Part shown: piece after piece, positions 8,983 to 17,808 of the stretch
Position numbering within the stretch: position 1 is the first letter of the stretch
Layout of the letters: every line of letters begins with the position of its first letter
Assembly (NCBI GenBank): GCA_050744245.1
Contig: JBOGGX010000084.1
Coordinates: forward strand, 1-20,258
From: JBOGGX01 sp050744245
GTDB lineage: Bacteria; Actinomycetota; Acidimicrobiia; Acidimicrobiales; JBOGGX01
Reading direction: 5' to 3'
DNA: 20,258 nt
Translations under genes and position numbers: made by a program
Notes under the pieces: model-generated
Told to the model about the DNA's origin: nothing
The model's input: the letters and a program-made list of their open reading frames with translations, nothing else
Databases searched by the model: none

Positions 8983-9133
8983 ATTGTCCTTTAAGGGCGC
9001 TGGGGGCTCACATGCGGACCTGAGCGCGCGCAAACGGGCGAGCGTCGATCGGACGGGCAGCCGGGCAGGAGGGTCGGGACGGGCAGGCGGCCAACCGGCC
9101 AACCGACCAACCGGGCGCGGACCGCGAGGCGCG
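8983..9133. other. Intergenic spacer between the glycerol operon end and the purine cluster
   Basis: Together with 8891-8982 this is a 243-bp spacer without a gene. It holds a CCTTTAAGG palindrome (8988-8996), three copies of CCAACCGR (9091-9114) and a short dyad CGCGG-A-CCGCG (9116-9126) just past the dhaM stop. The dyad lacks a following T-run, so I do not call it a terminator. No tRNA-like fold was seen. Confidence 0.5.
9091..9114. repeat. Three tandem copies of CCAACCGR
   Basis: Near-perfect 8-bp tandem repeat (CCAACCGG, CCAACCGA, CCAACCGG) lying 20-43 bases downstream of the dhaM stop. No function is evident. Confidence 0.7.
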
Positions 9134-11662
9134 TCAGAGCGGCTTGGACGCGAGCATGGCCCGGACGTCGGCCGCCGATGCCAGGGTCACCGCCTCGGCG
9201 GCCAGGGTCGCAGCCGCTGTGAGATCGACGGCCCGGACCACCTCCTTGACCAAGGGGATGGCGGCCGGGGCCATGGACAGCTCCCGGACCCCGAGCCCGA
9301 GCAGGACGGGCGTGGCGACCGGGTCACCGGCGAGCTCGCCGCACACACCGACCCACCGCCCCCGACCGACCGCGGCCTCGCAGGTGATGCCGACGAGCCG
9401 CAGCACCGCCGGGTGCAGGCCGTCGGCCAGTCCGGCCACCGCCTCGTTGGTGCGGTCGGCGGCCAGCGTGTACTGGCTCAGATCGTTCGTTCCGATCGAG
9501 AAGAAGTCGGCCACCTCGGCCAGCAACCCGGCGGCCAGAGCCGAGGCCGGCACCTCGACCATGATGCCGATCTCGAGCTTGGCGGGCACGGCGACGCCCT
9601 CGCCGGTCAGCTCGGCCGTGGCCTGGTCGACCATCGCCCGCGCCGCCCTCAGCTCGTCGAGCCCGGCCACCATGGGAAACATGATCCGAAGTGGATGGTC
9701 GGCCGCCACGCGCAACAATGCGCGCAGCTGGGTCCGCAGCACCTCGGGCCGGGCCAGCCCGAGCCGAAGGCCCCGCAGCCCCATCGCGGGGTTGGCCTCG
9801 GCCGGCTGGTCCAGGAAGGGCAGCGGCTTGTCGGATCCGGCATCGAGGGTGCGGGTCAGCAGCGGCCGACCCCCGAGCCGTTCGGCGACGGCCAGATAGG
9901 CGGCCGCCTGCTCGTCCTCGGTCGGACTGGTGGTGGCGCTGAGGAACACGAACTCCGTGCGGAACAACCCGACGGCATCGGCGCCTGCGGCCACCGCGCC
10001 GGCGGCGTCGTCGGGCGAGCCCAGGTTGGCCGCCACCTCGATGGTCACACCGTCGCGGGTGACGGCGGGCTCGGCCGCCCGCTCCCGTGCGCGGGCCAGG
10101 TGTTCGGCCCGCGCCGCCGTCCGGCGCGAGGCGGCCGCCACCACGTCGGCGCCGGGATCGACCATGACCGTGCCCGCCTCGCCGTCGACCACCAGCTCGG
10201 TGCCGTCGTCGACGGCCAGCAGGGCGTTGCCGAGGCCGACCACCGCGGGGATGTCGAGCGCCCGGGCCAGGATGGCGGTGTGCGACGTCGGGCCCCCGGC
10301 CGCGGTGGCGATGCCGAGGACCACGCGCCGGTCCAGCCCGGCGGTGTCGGCCGGGGTGAGGTCGCGGGCCACCAGCACCCCGGGCCCGGCGAGGGAGACG
10401 CCCGAGCGTTCGACCCCAAGAAGATGCAGCGCCACCTGCTCGGCGACCGCCGTCAGGTCGCCCGCCCGCTCCCGCAGGTAGGGGTCATCGAGCGCCTCCC
10501 ACTCCGCCCTCAGGCCGGCGGCGGCCTCGGTCCACGCCTTGGCCGGGTTGACCCCATCGGTGCGGATCGCCTGCTCGGCCGGCTCGACCAGGGCCGGGTC
10601 GTCGAGGAACAGCAGATGGGCGTCGAAGATCTCCGACTCATACCCCGCGCCGGAGCCGGCCACCTGGTCGCGGTGGCCGCCGATCTCGGTCCTGGTGGCC
10701 GCGATCGCGTCCCGCAGGGCATCGACGGCGGCCTCGCGGTCATCGACCGGGTCGTCGGGGATCTCCAGCTCGGCGAGCCGGGCATGCCGGGCCGGCCCGA
10801 TGGCGATGCCGGGTGACGCCGCCAGTCCATGGACCACGACGCCCGGCCCGATGTCGACGGCCGGCGGGCGCTCGACCCTCGACGCCGCGACCGGCGGGGG
10901 GACGGGCGCACCCGCGTCGGGCGGATCGCCGAAGTTGTCGGCGGCCAGCTCGTCGACCGCGGTGACCACCTCGTCCGCATCTGGACCCCTGGCCCGGATG
11001 CGGATCTCATGGCCCTGCTGCACCCCGAGGGTGGCCACCGCATTGAGGCTGCGGGCGGCCACCGGGCCCCGACCGGAGGTGAGGTTCTCGACGGTGACCT
11101 CGGCGTCGTAGCGGCCCGCCGTCTGCACCAGCCGGGCCGCGGGTCGGGCGTGCAGACCGTGGGTGTTGCCGACGGTGACGACGAGCTCGCGCTCCGATCC
11201 GTCGAGCGGAACGGACGGGACCGGCGCCGGCTCGACCACCGCAGGGTCGGCCGCCGGGCCGAGGTGGGCCGTCTTGGGCAACAGCCCGCCGCGGGCCTCC
11301 TCCGCCACCTGGTCGAGCGGCTCACCGAGCTTGGCCGCCACCACCGCGGCCACCGCCCCCTCGACCACGGGAGCGTCGCAGAGGAGCACCTTGGCCCGCC
11401 GCTCATCGGGCAGGAACTCGAGCGCCATCTCGGCCGACAGCACCGCACTGCCCAGGTCCATCAGCACGAGCACACCGTCCTCGGACCACACCTCGTCGAT
11501 GGCCCGCATGACCAGCATGGCGTCCGTGCCGAGGGGGTGGTCGGGGGCGTCCATCCCGCCGGCGACGGCCAGCCTGACCTCGTCGCCGCTCATGCCTCGA
11601 GCCAGTTCGGCGACACCGTCGGCCAGGGTGGCGCTGTGGGACACGATCACCACCCCGACCAC
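9134..11662 (-). CDS. dhaM: Dihydroxyacetone kinase phosphotransferase DhaM fused to HPr and full-length Enzyme I
   Basis: Multiphosphoryl-transfer protein that passes phosphate from PEP to the DhaL-bound nucleotide. Domains of the 842-aa protein: EIIA(Man)-like DhaM domain (about 1-130) starting MVGVVIVSHSATLADG with His9; a Pro/Ala linker; an HPr domain (about 158-245) with NTHGLHARPAA and His171; a second Pro-rich linker; then Enzyme I (about 273-842) with the phosphohistidine motif GGPTSHTAI (His461), PEP-binding segments LFRTEF and FFSIGTNDLSQYTLAADRTN, and GVCGELAGD with Cys near 774. Escherichia coli DhaM ends in a truncated Enzyme I; here the PEP-binding domain is present, so the chain looks self-sufficient. 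The GTG at 11662 is preceded by a GGGGGG run at good distance. It closes the glycerol operon, 100 bp after glpC and 6 kb from dhaKL. Confidence 0.93.
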   Translation of the reverse strand: MVGVVIVSHSATLADGVAELARGMSGDEVRLAVAGGMDAPDHPLGTDAMLVMRAIDEVWSEDGVLVLMDLGSAVLSAEMALEFLPDERRAKVLLCDAPVVEGAVAAVVAAKLGEPLDQVAEEARGGLLPKTAHLGPAADPAVVEPAPVPSVPLDGSERELVVTVGNTHGLHARPAARLVQTAGRYDAEVTVENLTSGRGPVAARSLNAVATLGVQQGHEIRIRARGPDADEVVTAVDELAADNFGDPPDAGAPVPPPVAASRVERPPAVDIGPGVVVHGLAASPGIAIGPARHARLAELEIPDDPVDDREAAVDALRDAIAATRTEIGGHRDQVAGSGAGYESEIFDAHLLFLDDPALVEPAEQAIRTDGVNPAKAWTEAAAGLRAEWEALDDPYLRERAGDLTAVAEQVALHLLGVERSGVSLAGPGVLVARDLTPADTAGLDRRVVLGIATAAGGPTSHTAILARALDIPAVVGLGNALLAVDDGTELVVDGEAGTVMVDPGADVVAAASRRTAARAEHLARARERAAEPAVTRDGVTIEVAANLGSPDDAAGAVAAGADAVGLFRTEFVFLSATTSPTEDEQAAAYLAVAERLGGRPLLTRTLDAGSDKPLPFLDQPAEANPAMGLRGLRLGLARPEVLRTQLRALLRVAADHPLRIMFPMVAGLDELRAARAMVDQATAELTGEGVAVPAKLEIGIMVEVPASALAAGLLAEVADFFSIGTNDLSQYTLAADRTNEAVAGLADGLHPAVLRLVGITCEAAVGRGRWVGVCGELAGDPVATPVLLGLGVRELSMAPAAIPLVKEVVRAVDLTAAATLAAEAVTLASAADVRAMLASKPL

Positions 11663-11745
11663 GACGTGCCCCCCGAGTTCCCCTGGTGGCTGCGCCCCCA
11701 GACCCCATCACCTGCCGGCTCGCTGGCGCTCCGCCGCCCGGTCGT

Positions 11746-11762
11746 ACGCTCGCAACGCTCGC
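11746..11762. repeat. Short direct repeat in the glpC-dhaM gap
   Basis: ACGCTCGCA is followed directly by ACGCTCGC in the 100-bp gap after the glpC stop. The rest of the gap holds no gene and no clear hairpin; only the G-rich ribosome-binding run before dhaM (about 11668-11674) stands out. Confidence 0.4.
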
Positions 11763-12983
11763 TCACTTGTCGAGGGTGAGCCCGTAGGCCTCGAACAGCA
11801 TCGCCACCGGGTGGGCCGACGCGGCCCCGGAGCCGTGGGTGATCTGCCAACGACAGGTCTCGCTGTCGCACAGGGCGACGTCGGGCCGGGCCCGGCGGAT
11901 GTCGTCGAACAGCCCGGCACCGACGTCCATGGCGATCTGGTACTTCTCCCGCTTGATCCCGTAGGTGCCGGCGATGCCGCAGCACAGTCGCTGCAGATCG
12001 GTGACCTCGAGCTCGGGGATGAGGGCGAGGAGGTCGAGGGCGGGCTTGCCCATGAAGTGGCTCTGCTGTTGGCATGGCGCGTGGTAGGTGGTCGTCTTGG
12101 CCAGCGGCTGGAAGTCGGTGCGCAGCTCGCCGCGGTCGTGCAGGTCGAGCAGGAACTCGCAGATGTCGTACATCTGCCCGCTGACCGCGTGGAGGTCGTC
12201 GTCGTCCATGCCCAGGATCTCGTGGGCCTCCCGCTTGAGCATCAGGCCGCAGCTCGTCGACGTGGCCACGATCGGGAGACCCTTCCTGGCGTCCCGTACC
12301 AGGTGTCCGACGAGCTTGCGCACGTACGCCCGGGCCGCGTCGAAGAGCCCGTTCGACTGGAGGGGCAGGCCGCAGCAGCCCTGGCCCTTCGGGATGATCA
12401 CCTTGAACCCGTTGTGCTCGAGCAGGGCGACGGTCATCTGGCCCAGCTCCGGCTCGAAGTAGTTGGTGCTGCAGCCGTGGAAGTAGACGACCGACTTCGT
12501 CGCCGTCGCCGGTGGCTCGTGCCTGCGGGCCCAGCGTTGGAACGTGCGCCCGGCGAACATCGGGACCGACGCGTCCTTGTGCACCCCGATCGTCCGGTCG
12601 ATGAGCCGGCGGGCCAGACCGCTGGCGAGCATGCGGTTGGCGATCGGCGCCACGGGCGTGCCCAACCGGCCCTGCAGCGGTGGGCGGGCGATGATCCGGT
12701 CGCGCAGCCTGATGCCGGTCCGCTCCTTGAGCTCGGCCCGGGCGCGCGTGTTGATCTCGGCGATCTTGACCCCGTGGGGGCACACCCGGGTGCAGACGCC
12801 GCAGCCCGAGCAGTAGTCGAGGGACTCGTCGGGCGACTCGCCCGGGATGCGGAACCGCTCGGCCTGCGGCCCGACGTACTTCGGCCCTGGGAACAGCGGC
12901 GTCACCGCGGAGACCGGACAGTAGGTCTCGCAGATCGTGCACTTGATGCAGTGGTCGAGCGACCCTCGGACCAGCTCAGCCAT
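11763..12983 (-). CDS. glpC: Anaerobic-type glycerol-3-phosphate dehydrogenase, iron-sulfur subunit C
   Basis: Electron-transfer and membrane-anchoring subunit that passes electrons from GlpAB to the quinone pool. The 406-aa protein carries two ferredoxin-type clusters: CIKCTICETYCP (Cys12, 15, 18, 22) and CSGCGVCTRVCPHG (Cys58, 61, 64, 68). Two CCG-domain repeats of the heterodisulfide-reductase type follow: GCCGLPLQSNG with an upstream HGCSTNYFEP, and RLCCGIAGTYG with an upstream YHAPCQQQS. Length and order match GlpC. The ATG at 12983 overlaps the glpB stop by eight bases, so translation is coupled. Confidence 0.93.
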   Translation of the reverse strand: MAELVRGSLDHCIKCTICETYCPVSAVTPLFPGPKYVGPQAERFRIPGESPDESLDYCSGCGVCTRVCPHGVKIAEINTRARAELKERTGIRLRDRIIARPPLQGRLGTPVAPIANRMLASGLARRLIDRTIGVHKDASVPMFAGRTFQRWARRHEPPATATKSVVYFHGCSTNYFEPELGQMTVALLEHNGFKVIIPKGQGCCGLPLQSNGLFDAARAYVRKLVGHLVRDARKGLPIVATSTSCGLMLKREAHEILGMDDDDLHAVSGQMYDICEFLLDLHDRGELRTDFQPLAKTTTYHAPCQQQSHFMGKPALDLLALIPELEVTDLQRLCCGIAGTYGIKREKYQIAMDVGAGLFDDIRRARPDVALCDSETCRWQITHGSGAASAHPVAMLFEAYGLTLDK

Positions 12984-14220
12984 TCTCCAACAACTCCTCC
13001 GCGACCTTGAAGCCGGTGCCCAGGCTGATCCCCTCGCCGGACTTCTCCCGCCACGGCTCGGCCCCGCCCAGCATGGCCCCGGCCGCGTGCAGGTTCTCGT
13101 ACACCACCGACCCGTCGGCGTCGACCGGGCGAAGCCGCTCGTCGGTCGCCAGGCCGGCCACCGACATCGGCTGGGCCTCGAAGTACACCGGCGAGAACCT
13201 GGGCTGGCCCGGCGGGGGCATGCCCATCACGGGCAGCCCGAAGACGGACTCGTGCACGGTCTCGTCGGAGCGGAGCTCGATGCCTCCGGTCAGGAAGCCG
13301 CCGGTGGCCAGGACGAACGCGTCGGCTTCGATCCCGGTCTTCCTCGCCGCGGTCTGGAACGCAACCGCCTCCACCCGGCCTCGGGCGGCCCGGACGTCGA
13401 CCACCTCGCTGCCCATCATGAGCCGACCGCCGGCCCGTTGGAGGGCGGCTTCGAGCGCGCCGGCCAAACGGATCCCGGGAACCGACGGCGGCAGCGTCGA
13501 CATCTCGAACACGGGCCGGCCGATCGCGTCCTGCAACGCCGACCACACCTCACGGGGCCGGGCGAGACCGAGCACCGCGGGAAAGCCGACGGCGTCCTCA
13601 CCCTCCATGGTGGCCAGCACCTCATTGATCACCTGGCGCCGGAAGTCCTCTGACTCGAACCGACGGGCATAGGCCAGACCACCGACGTCGGCCTCCCCGC
13701 CCGTGGGCGGGTGCAGTTCGACGCCTCTCGCCTCGACCTTGGCCCCGGCGGTGAGATTGTCGGCCGCCAGGGCGGGAAAGAAGTCCTTGAACCCGCTCAG
13801 GCCGCACAACAGGAACGAGCCTCCGTTGCGGACGTCGCCGGCGGCCATCGTCTCGGGCAGCACCGCCGTCGGCTTCATCGACCCGATCGCCGTCGGAAGC
13901 AGGGTGTTCTGGTCGAGCGAGCCGACGTAGGCGTAGACGTCGACCCGTTCGCGCAGCCACTCGATGGCACGGGCCAGCGTGTCGAGACCGACCCGTTGGT
14001 ACGGGTGCAGGGGCCGGGAGGCCAGGAACCCCGTGAGCGCCTCGCCCGGGTGGTCGACCCGGTCGGGCGCGTACCCGAGCACGTCGATCGTGGCCGGGGC
14101 CAGACGGGTCGAGCCCACGCCCTTGGCCAGCACCGCGACGCGCTTCCCGCCCTCGGCCAGCCGGATGGCCGCGGTCATCCCGGCCGTCCCCGCCCCGATC
14201 ACCACGACGTCGAACTTCAC
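12976..14220 (-). CDS. glpB: Anaerobic-type glycerol-3-phosphate dehydrogenase subunit B
   Basis: Flavoprotein partner of GlpA. With the start GTG at 14220 the 414-aa protein begins VKFDVVVIGAGTAGMTAAIRL, a Rossmann dinucleotide-binding fold right at the N-terminus. Further family-like features are SCSTRLAP-equivalent residues (KGVGSTRLAPATIDVLGY), LPTAIGSMKPTAVLPETMA, a mid-protein FPAVLGL and C-terminal GAEPWREKSGEGISLGTGFK. Upstream, the frame continues through a 9-bp repeat that offers four more in-frame GTGs (14229, 14238, 14247, 14256), each adding Val-Val-Gly type residues; I chose the last GTG because it abuts the Rossmann strand. It overlaps glpC by eight bases. The 100-bp leader between glpA and glpB is unusually structured. 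Confidence 0.88.
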   Translation of the reverse strand: MKFDVVVIGAGTAGMTAAIRLAEGGKRVAVLAKGVGSTRLAPATIDVLGYAPDRVDHPGEALTGFLASRPLHPYQRVGLDTLARAIEWLRERVDVYAYVGSLDQNTLLPTAIGSMKPTAVLPETMAAGDVRNGGSFLLCGLSGFKDFFPALAADNLTAGAKVEARGVELHPPTGGEADVGGLAYARRFESEDFRRQVINEVLATMEGEDAVGFPAVLGLARPREVWSALQDAIGRPVFEMSTLPPSVPGIRLAGALEAALQRAGGRLMMGSEVVDVRAARGRVEAVAFQTAARKTGIEADAFVLATGGFLTGGIELRSDETVHESVFGLPVMGMPPPGQPRFSPVYFEAQPMSVAGLATDERLRPVDADGSVVYENLHAAGAMLGGAEPWREKSGEGISLGTGFKVAEELLENG

Positions 14221-14256
14221 CCCGACCACCCCGACCACCCCGACCACCCCGACCAC
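14221..14256 (-). repeat. Nonamer tandem repeat bearing in-frame GTG codons at the glpB start
   Basis: On the + strand CCCGACCAC is repeated four times; on the coding strand each unit reads GTGGTCGGG. Every unit supplies a GTG in frame with glpB and a G-run that could serve as ribosome-binding core for a downstream GTG. Copy-number change would add or remove three residues, or one start site, without changing frame. Confidence 0.85.
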
Positions 14257-14318
14257 CCGTTCTTCGGGTGGTTATCGCGCCAGTGGGCGCGAGAACCACC
14301 CCACATTCGGCGGGTGGT
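14252..14318 (-). promoter_or_regulatory. Three consecutive hairpins in the glpA-glpB intercistronic region
   Basis: Perfect inverted repeats lie back to back: ACCACCCG-TTCTT-CGGGTGGT (14252-14272), TCGCGCC-AGTG-GGCGCGA (14275-14292) and ACCACCC-10nt-GGGTGGT (14295-14318). They begin three bases past the glpA stop and run into the nonamer repeat before glpB. Hairpins 1 and 3 share the same arm sequence, so their arms, and the ACCACCC inside each nonamer, can pair in alternative ways. There is no T-run after any stem, so a simple terminator is unlikely. Attenuation, mRNA processing or control of glpB translation are possible. Confidence 0.6.
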
Positions 14319-14320
14319 GG

Positions 14321-15904
14321 TCATGTCTCGGCGCCCGCGCCCGCGCCCGCGCCCTCGCGGGCGTGTTCGATATCGAGGAGGCCCTGGAAGATCCAGTCGT
14401 CGTAGCGGGCCTGGCGGAGCTGGTCGCCGTAGAGGATCGGCTGCACGCCCTTCCACCGCTCCTGCAGAAAGTCGAGCAGCGACCGGTTGGCCTGGGGACC
14501 GTTCAGCCGCTGGACGGCGTGCATGATGCCGGTGCCGCGGTAGATGCAGAACCCGCCCTGGCATGGCCCCATGCCCACCCGCACCATGCGCCGGATGTCG
14601 TCGAGGTTGACCGTGTGCCGGCGCCGCACCTCCTCCTCGATGCGCCGGCGGGGCACGAGCTCACACTCGCAGATGAGCTGATCGTCGTGCAGCGTCTGTT
14701 CCCGCTCGCGGAGCCGGCTGCCGATCCAGTAGTAGCCCTCCGGCTCGGAGTCCGGGAGCTGCTCGTCGGCCGTCCGGCACGGCCGCTCGACCTCGAGCTG
14801 GCGGCACACGTGGTCGACGGTCTCCTCGGCCATGAGCCGGTAGGTGGCGAACTTGCCTCCGACGATGGTGACGAGCCTGCCGATGCCGTCGGTGGCCGAG
14901 TGGTCGATCACGGTGTGGGCCCGGGTGATGTCGCGGTCGTCGGCGACCGCGGTGGCCTGGTACAGCGGGCGAACGCCGCCCCACGCCCGCAGGGCCCTGG
15001 CCCGGCGGAAGCCGGGGATGAGGTTCTCCCCGGCGTCCAGCATCTCCTGGACCTCTTCCCGTGTGATCTCCCAGTGGTCGGGATCCTCCACGTGCACGTC
15101 GGTCGTGCCGATGACGCTGACCGTCCGAATTGGAACAAGGATGTCGCCGTCGGCCGGCATGGTGCAGCGATTGATCACCGTGTTCACCAGCCGGTGGTTC
15201 ATGGCGATCATGATCCCCTTGCCCGGCATGACCTTCAGGGCCGAACCGGCGAGGGCCGCCACCCGGCCGGCCCACGCTCCGGCTGCGTTGACCACCAGGC
15301 CGGCGCCGATCTCGGTCTCTTCGCCGCTGCGACGGTCGCGCACCACGGCCCCGACGACGTCGGCGCCTCCCGGGCCGCCCTTCTCGAGCGCGACCACCTC
15401 GTTGTAGGGCAGCACCCGGCCGCCGTACTCCTTGGCCGAGCGGGCGGTGGCCCACACCGTCTTCCACGCATCGACCGAGGCGTCGGGTACGACGAACGCC
15501 CGGGTGATCTTCGGGTTCAGCCTCGGCTCGCGCCGCAGCGCGTCGCCGACCGAGATCTCCTCACAGGGCACGTCGCACTGCTCGCAGGCGGCGACGAACT
15601 TGTCGGCATACGCCGGGTCGTCGAGTGGTGTGGTGACGAACAGCCCGCCCGTGTCCTCGATGGAGTCGGCCGCGATGCGCCGCAGCACCCGGTTCTCGTG
15701 GATGCACTCCTCCGCGGCCTTGGGGTCCTTCACCACGTAGCGGGCGCCCGAGTGGAGCAGGCCGTGGAACCGCCCGGTGGTACCCGTGGCCAGATCGCCC
15801 CGCTCGACCAGGATGGCGTCGAATCCCCGCATCGCCAGGTCGCGGAGAACACCGGCGCCGGTGGCCCCCCCACCGATCACCAGTACGTCGGTGGTCAGCC
15901 TCAT
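14321..15904 (-). CDS. glpA: Anaerobic-type glycerol-3-phosphate dehydrogenase subunit A
   Basis: Catalytic FAD subunit oxidising sn-glycerol-3-phosphate to DHAP. The 527-aa protein starts MRLTTDVLVIGGGATGAGVLRDLAMRG when read through (FAD motif GGGATGAG at 11-18), then shows TTGRFHGLLHSGARY, GLVVNAAGAWAGRVA, SVIGTTDVHVEDP and GGKFATYRLMAEE. The C-terminal part has a BFD-like [2Fe-2S] domain with Cys412, Cys414, Cys448 and Cys453 (ICEC...GPCQGGFC), which separates GlpA from the shorter aerobic GlpD. The last residues are an AGAGAGA tail encoded by four GCGCCC repeats. It lies 100 bp downstream of the FARGQ-repeat gene and 100 bp upstream of glpB. The ATG at 15904 lacks a strong ribosome-binding site. 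Confidence 0.92.
   Translation of the reverse strand: MRLTTDVLVIGGGATGAGVLRDLAMRGFDAILVERGDLATGTTGRFHGLLHSGARYVVKDPKAAEECIHENRVLRRIAADSIEDTGGLFVTTPLDDPAYADKFVAACEQCDVPCEEISVGDALRREPRLNPKITRAFVVPDASVDAWKTVWATARSAKEYGGRVLPYNEVVALEKGGPGGADVVGAVVRDRRSGEETEIGAGLVVNAAGAWAGRVAALAGSALKVMPGKGIMIAMNHRLVNTVINRCTMPADGDILVPIRTVSVIGTTDVHVEDPDHWEITREEVQEMLDAGENLIPGFRRARALRAWGGVRPLYQATAVADDRDITRAHTVIDHSATDGIGRLVTIVGGKFATYRLMAEETVDHVCRQLEVERPCRTADEQLPDSEPEGYYWIGSRLREREQTLHDDQLICECELVPRRRIEEEVRRRHTVNLDDIRRMVRVGMGPCQGGFCIYRGTGIMHAVQRLNGPQANRSLLDFLQERWKGVQPILYGDQLRQARYDDWIFQGLLDIEHAREGAGAGAGAET
14331..14354. repeat. Hexanucleotide repeat at the 3' end of glpA
   Basis: Four tandem GCGCCC units encode the alternating Gly-Ala tail at the GlpA C-terminus. 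The tail lies outside the conserved domains and could vary in length without harm. Confidence 0.7.
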
Positions 15905-16004
15905 GGCCGCAAGTCGGGCCTGGGAGCCTCAGCGCCGCGGCTCGGTCTCCTCATCACCCGGACTTTACCCGGCGGCGATTCTGCGGGCTCGATGCGCCCG
16001 AGCT

Positions 16005-16247
16005 CTACTCCTCCTCCTCCTCCTGGCCCGTGGCGAACGAGCCGTGGCGCTCGTGCTCGGGCGAATGCTGGGAGCTCGTCTCCTGCCCGAGGGCGAAGTC
16101 GGGATGCCGCTCGGCCTCTTCCTCCGTCTCCTCCTGCGTGCGTTGCCCGCGGGCGAAGTCGGGACGGGTGCGTTCGTGCTCGTCCCGCTCCTGCCCGCGG
16201 GCGAAGTCGGATTCGTCCTCGTGCTCGTGATGGTGCTGATCGGTCAT
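16005..16247 (-). CDS. Small acidic FA(R/L/T)GQ-repeat protein
   Basis: I do not recognise this 80-aa protein as a named family. It consists of a His/Glu-rich N-terminus (DQHHHEHEDE) and four copies of a short motif: SDFARGQE (13-20), PDFARGQ (29-35), PDFALGQE (49-56) and SFATGQE (70-76), spaced 16, 20 and 20 residues apart and separated by highly charged E/R/H/Q linkers. It ends in a run of five Glu. It has no signal peptide or membrane span and is probably disordered. The ATG at 16247 has a strong AGGAAG ribosome-binding site. It sits 44 bp after glpK and 100 bp before glpA, in the same direction, so it should be co-transcribed with glycerol genes. The repeats match at codon level too (GGGCGAAGTCGG on the + strand), pointing to expansion by duplication. 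Function unknown. Confidence 0.75.
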   Translation of the reverse strand: MTDQHHHEHEDESDFARGQERDEHERTRPDFARGQRTQEETEEEAERHPDFALGQETSSQHSPEHERHGSFATGQEEEEE

Positions 16248-16291
16248 GCTTCCTCGTCTCTCGACCCGGCACGACCGTTACGGTGCGATGC

Positions 16292-17788
<1,497 letters not shown>

Positions 17789-17808
17789 GCTTCCCCCTTC
17801 TCGCTTCG

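Noticed and set aside
8983..9030. tRNA or small RNA in the spacer near the CCTTTAAGG palindrome
   Set aside because: No cloverleaf, no T-loop consensus and no promoter/terminator pair could be recognised by eye.
9111..9133. Intrinsic terminator after dhaM (CGCGG-A-CCGCG dyad)
   Set aside because: The stem would be only four or five base pairs with a tiny loop, and no T-run follows on the - strand.
8852..13010. Two long + strand open frames (8852-10816 and 11163-13010) opposite dhaM and glpC
   Set aside because: Both are out-of-phase products of GC-rich codons in dhaM and glpC, cross the glpC-dhaM gap or gene ends, and show no recognisable domain.
16030..16230. Possible CRISPR-like array from the repeated GGGCGAAGTCGG segments
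   Set aside because: The repeats are short and imperfect and keep the reading frame of a peptide repeat with its own start and ribosome-binding site. There are no uniform spacers and no cas genes.
15901..16272. A 123-codon - strand frame overlapping the FARGQ-repeat gene
   Set aside because: It reads the same DNA repeats as Arg/Pro/Ala-rich peptide, lacks a ribosome-binding site as good as that of the 80-aa gene, and overlaps the glpA start.
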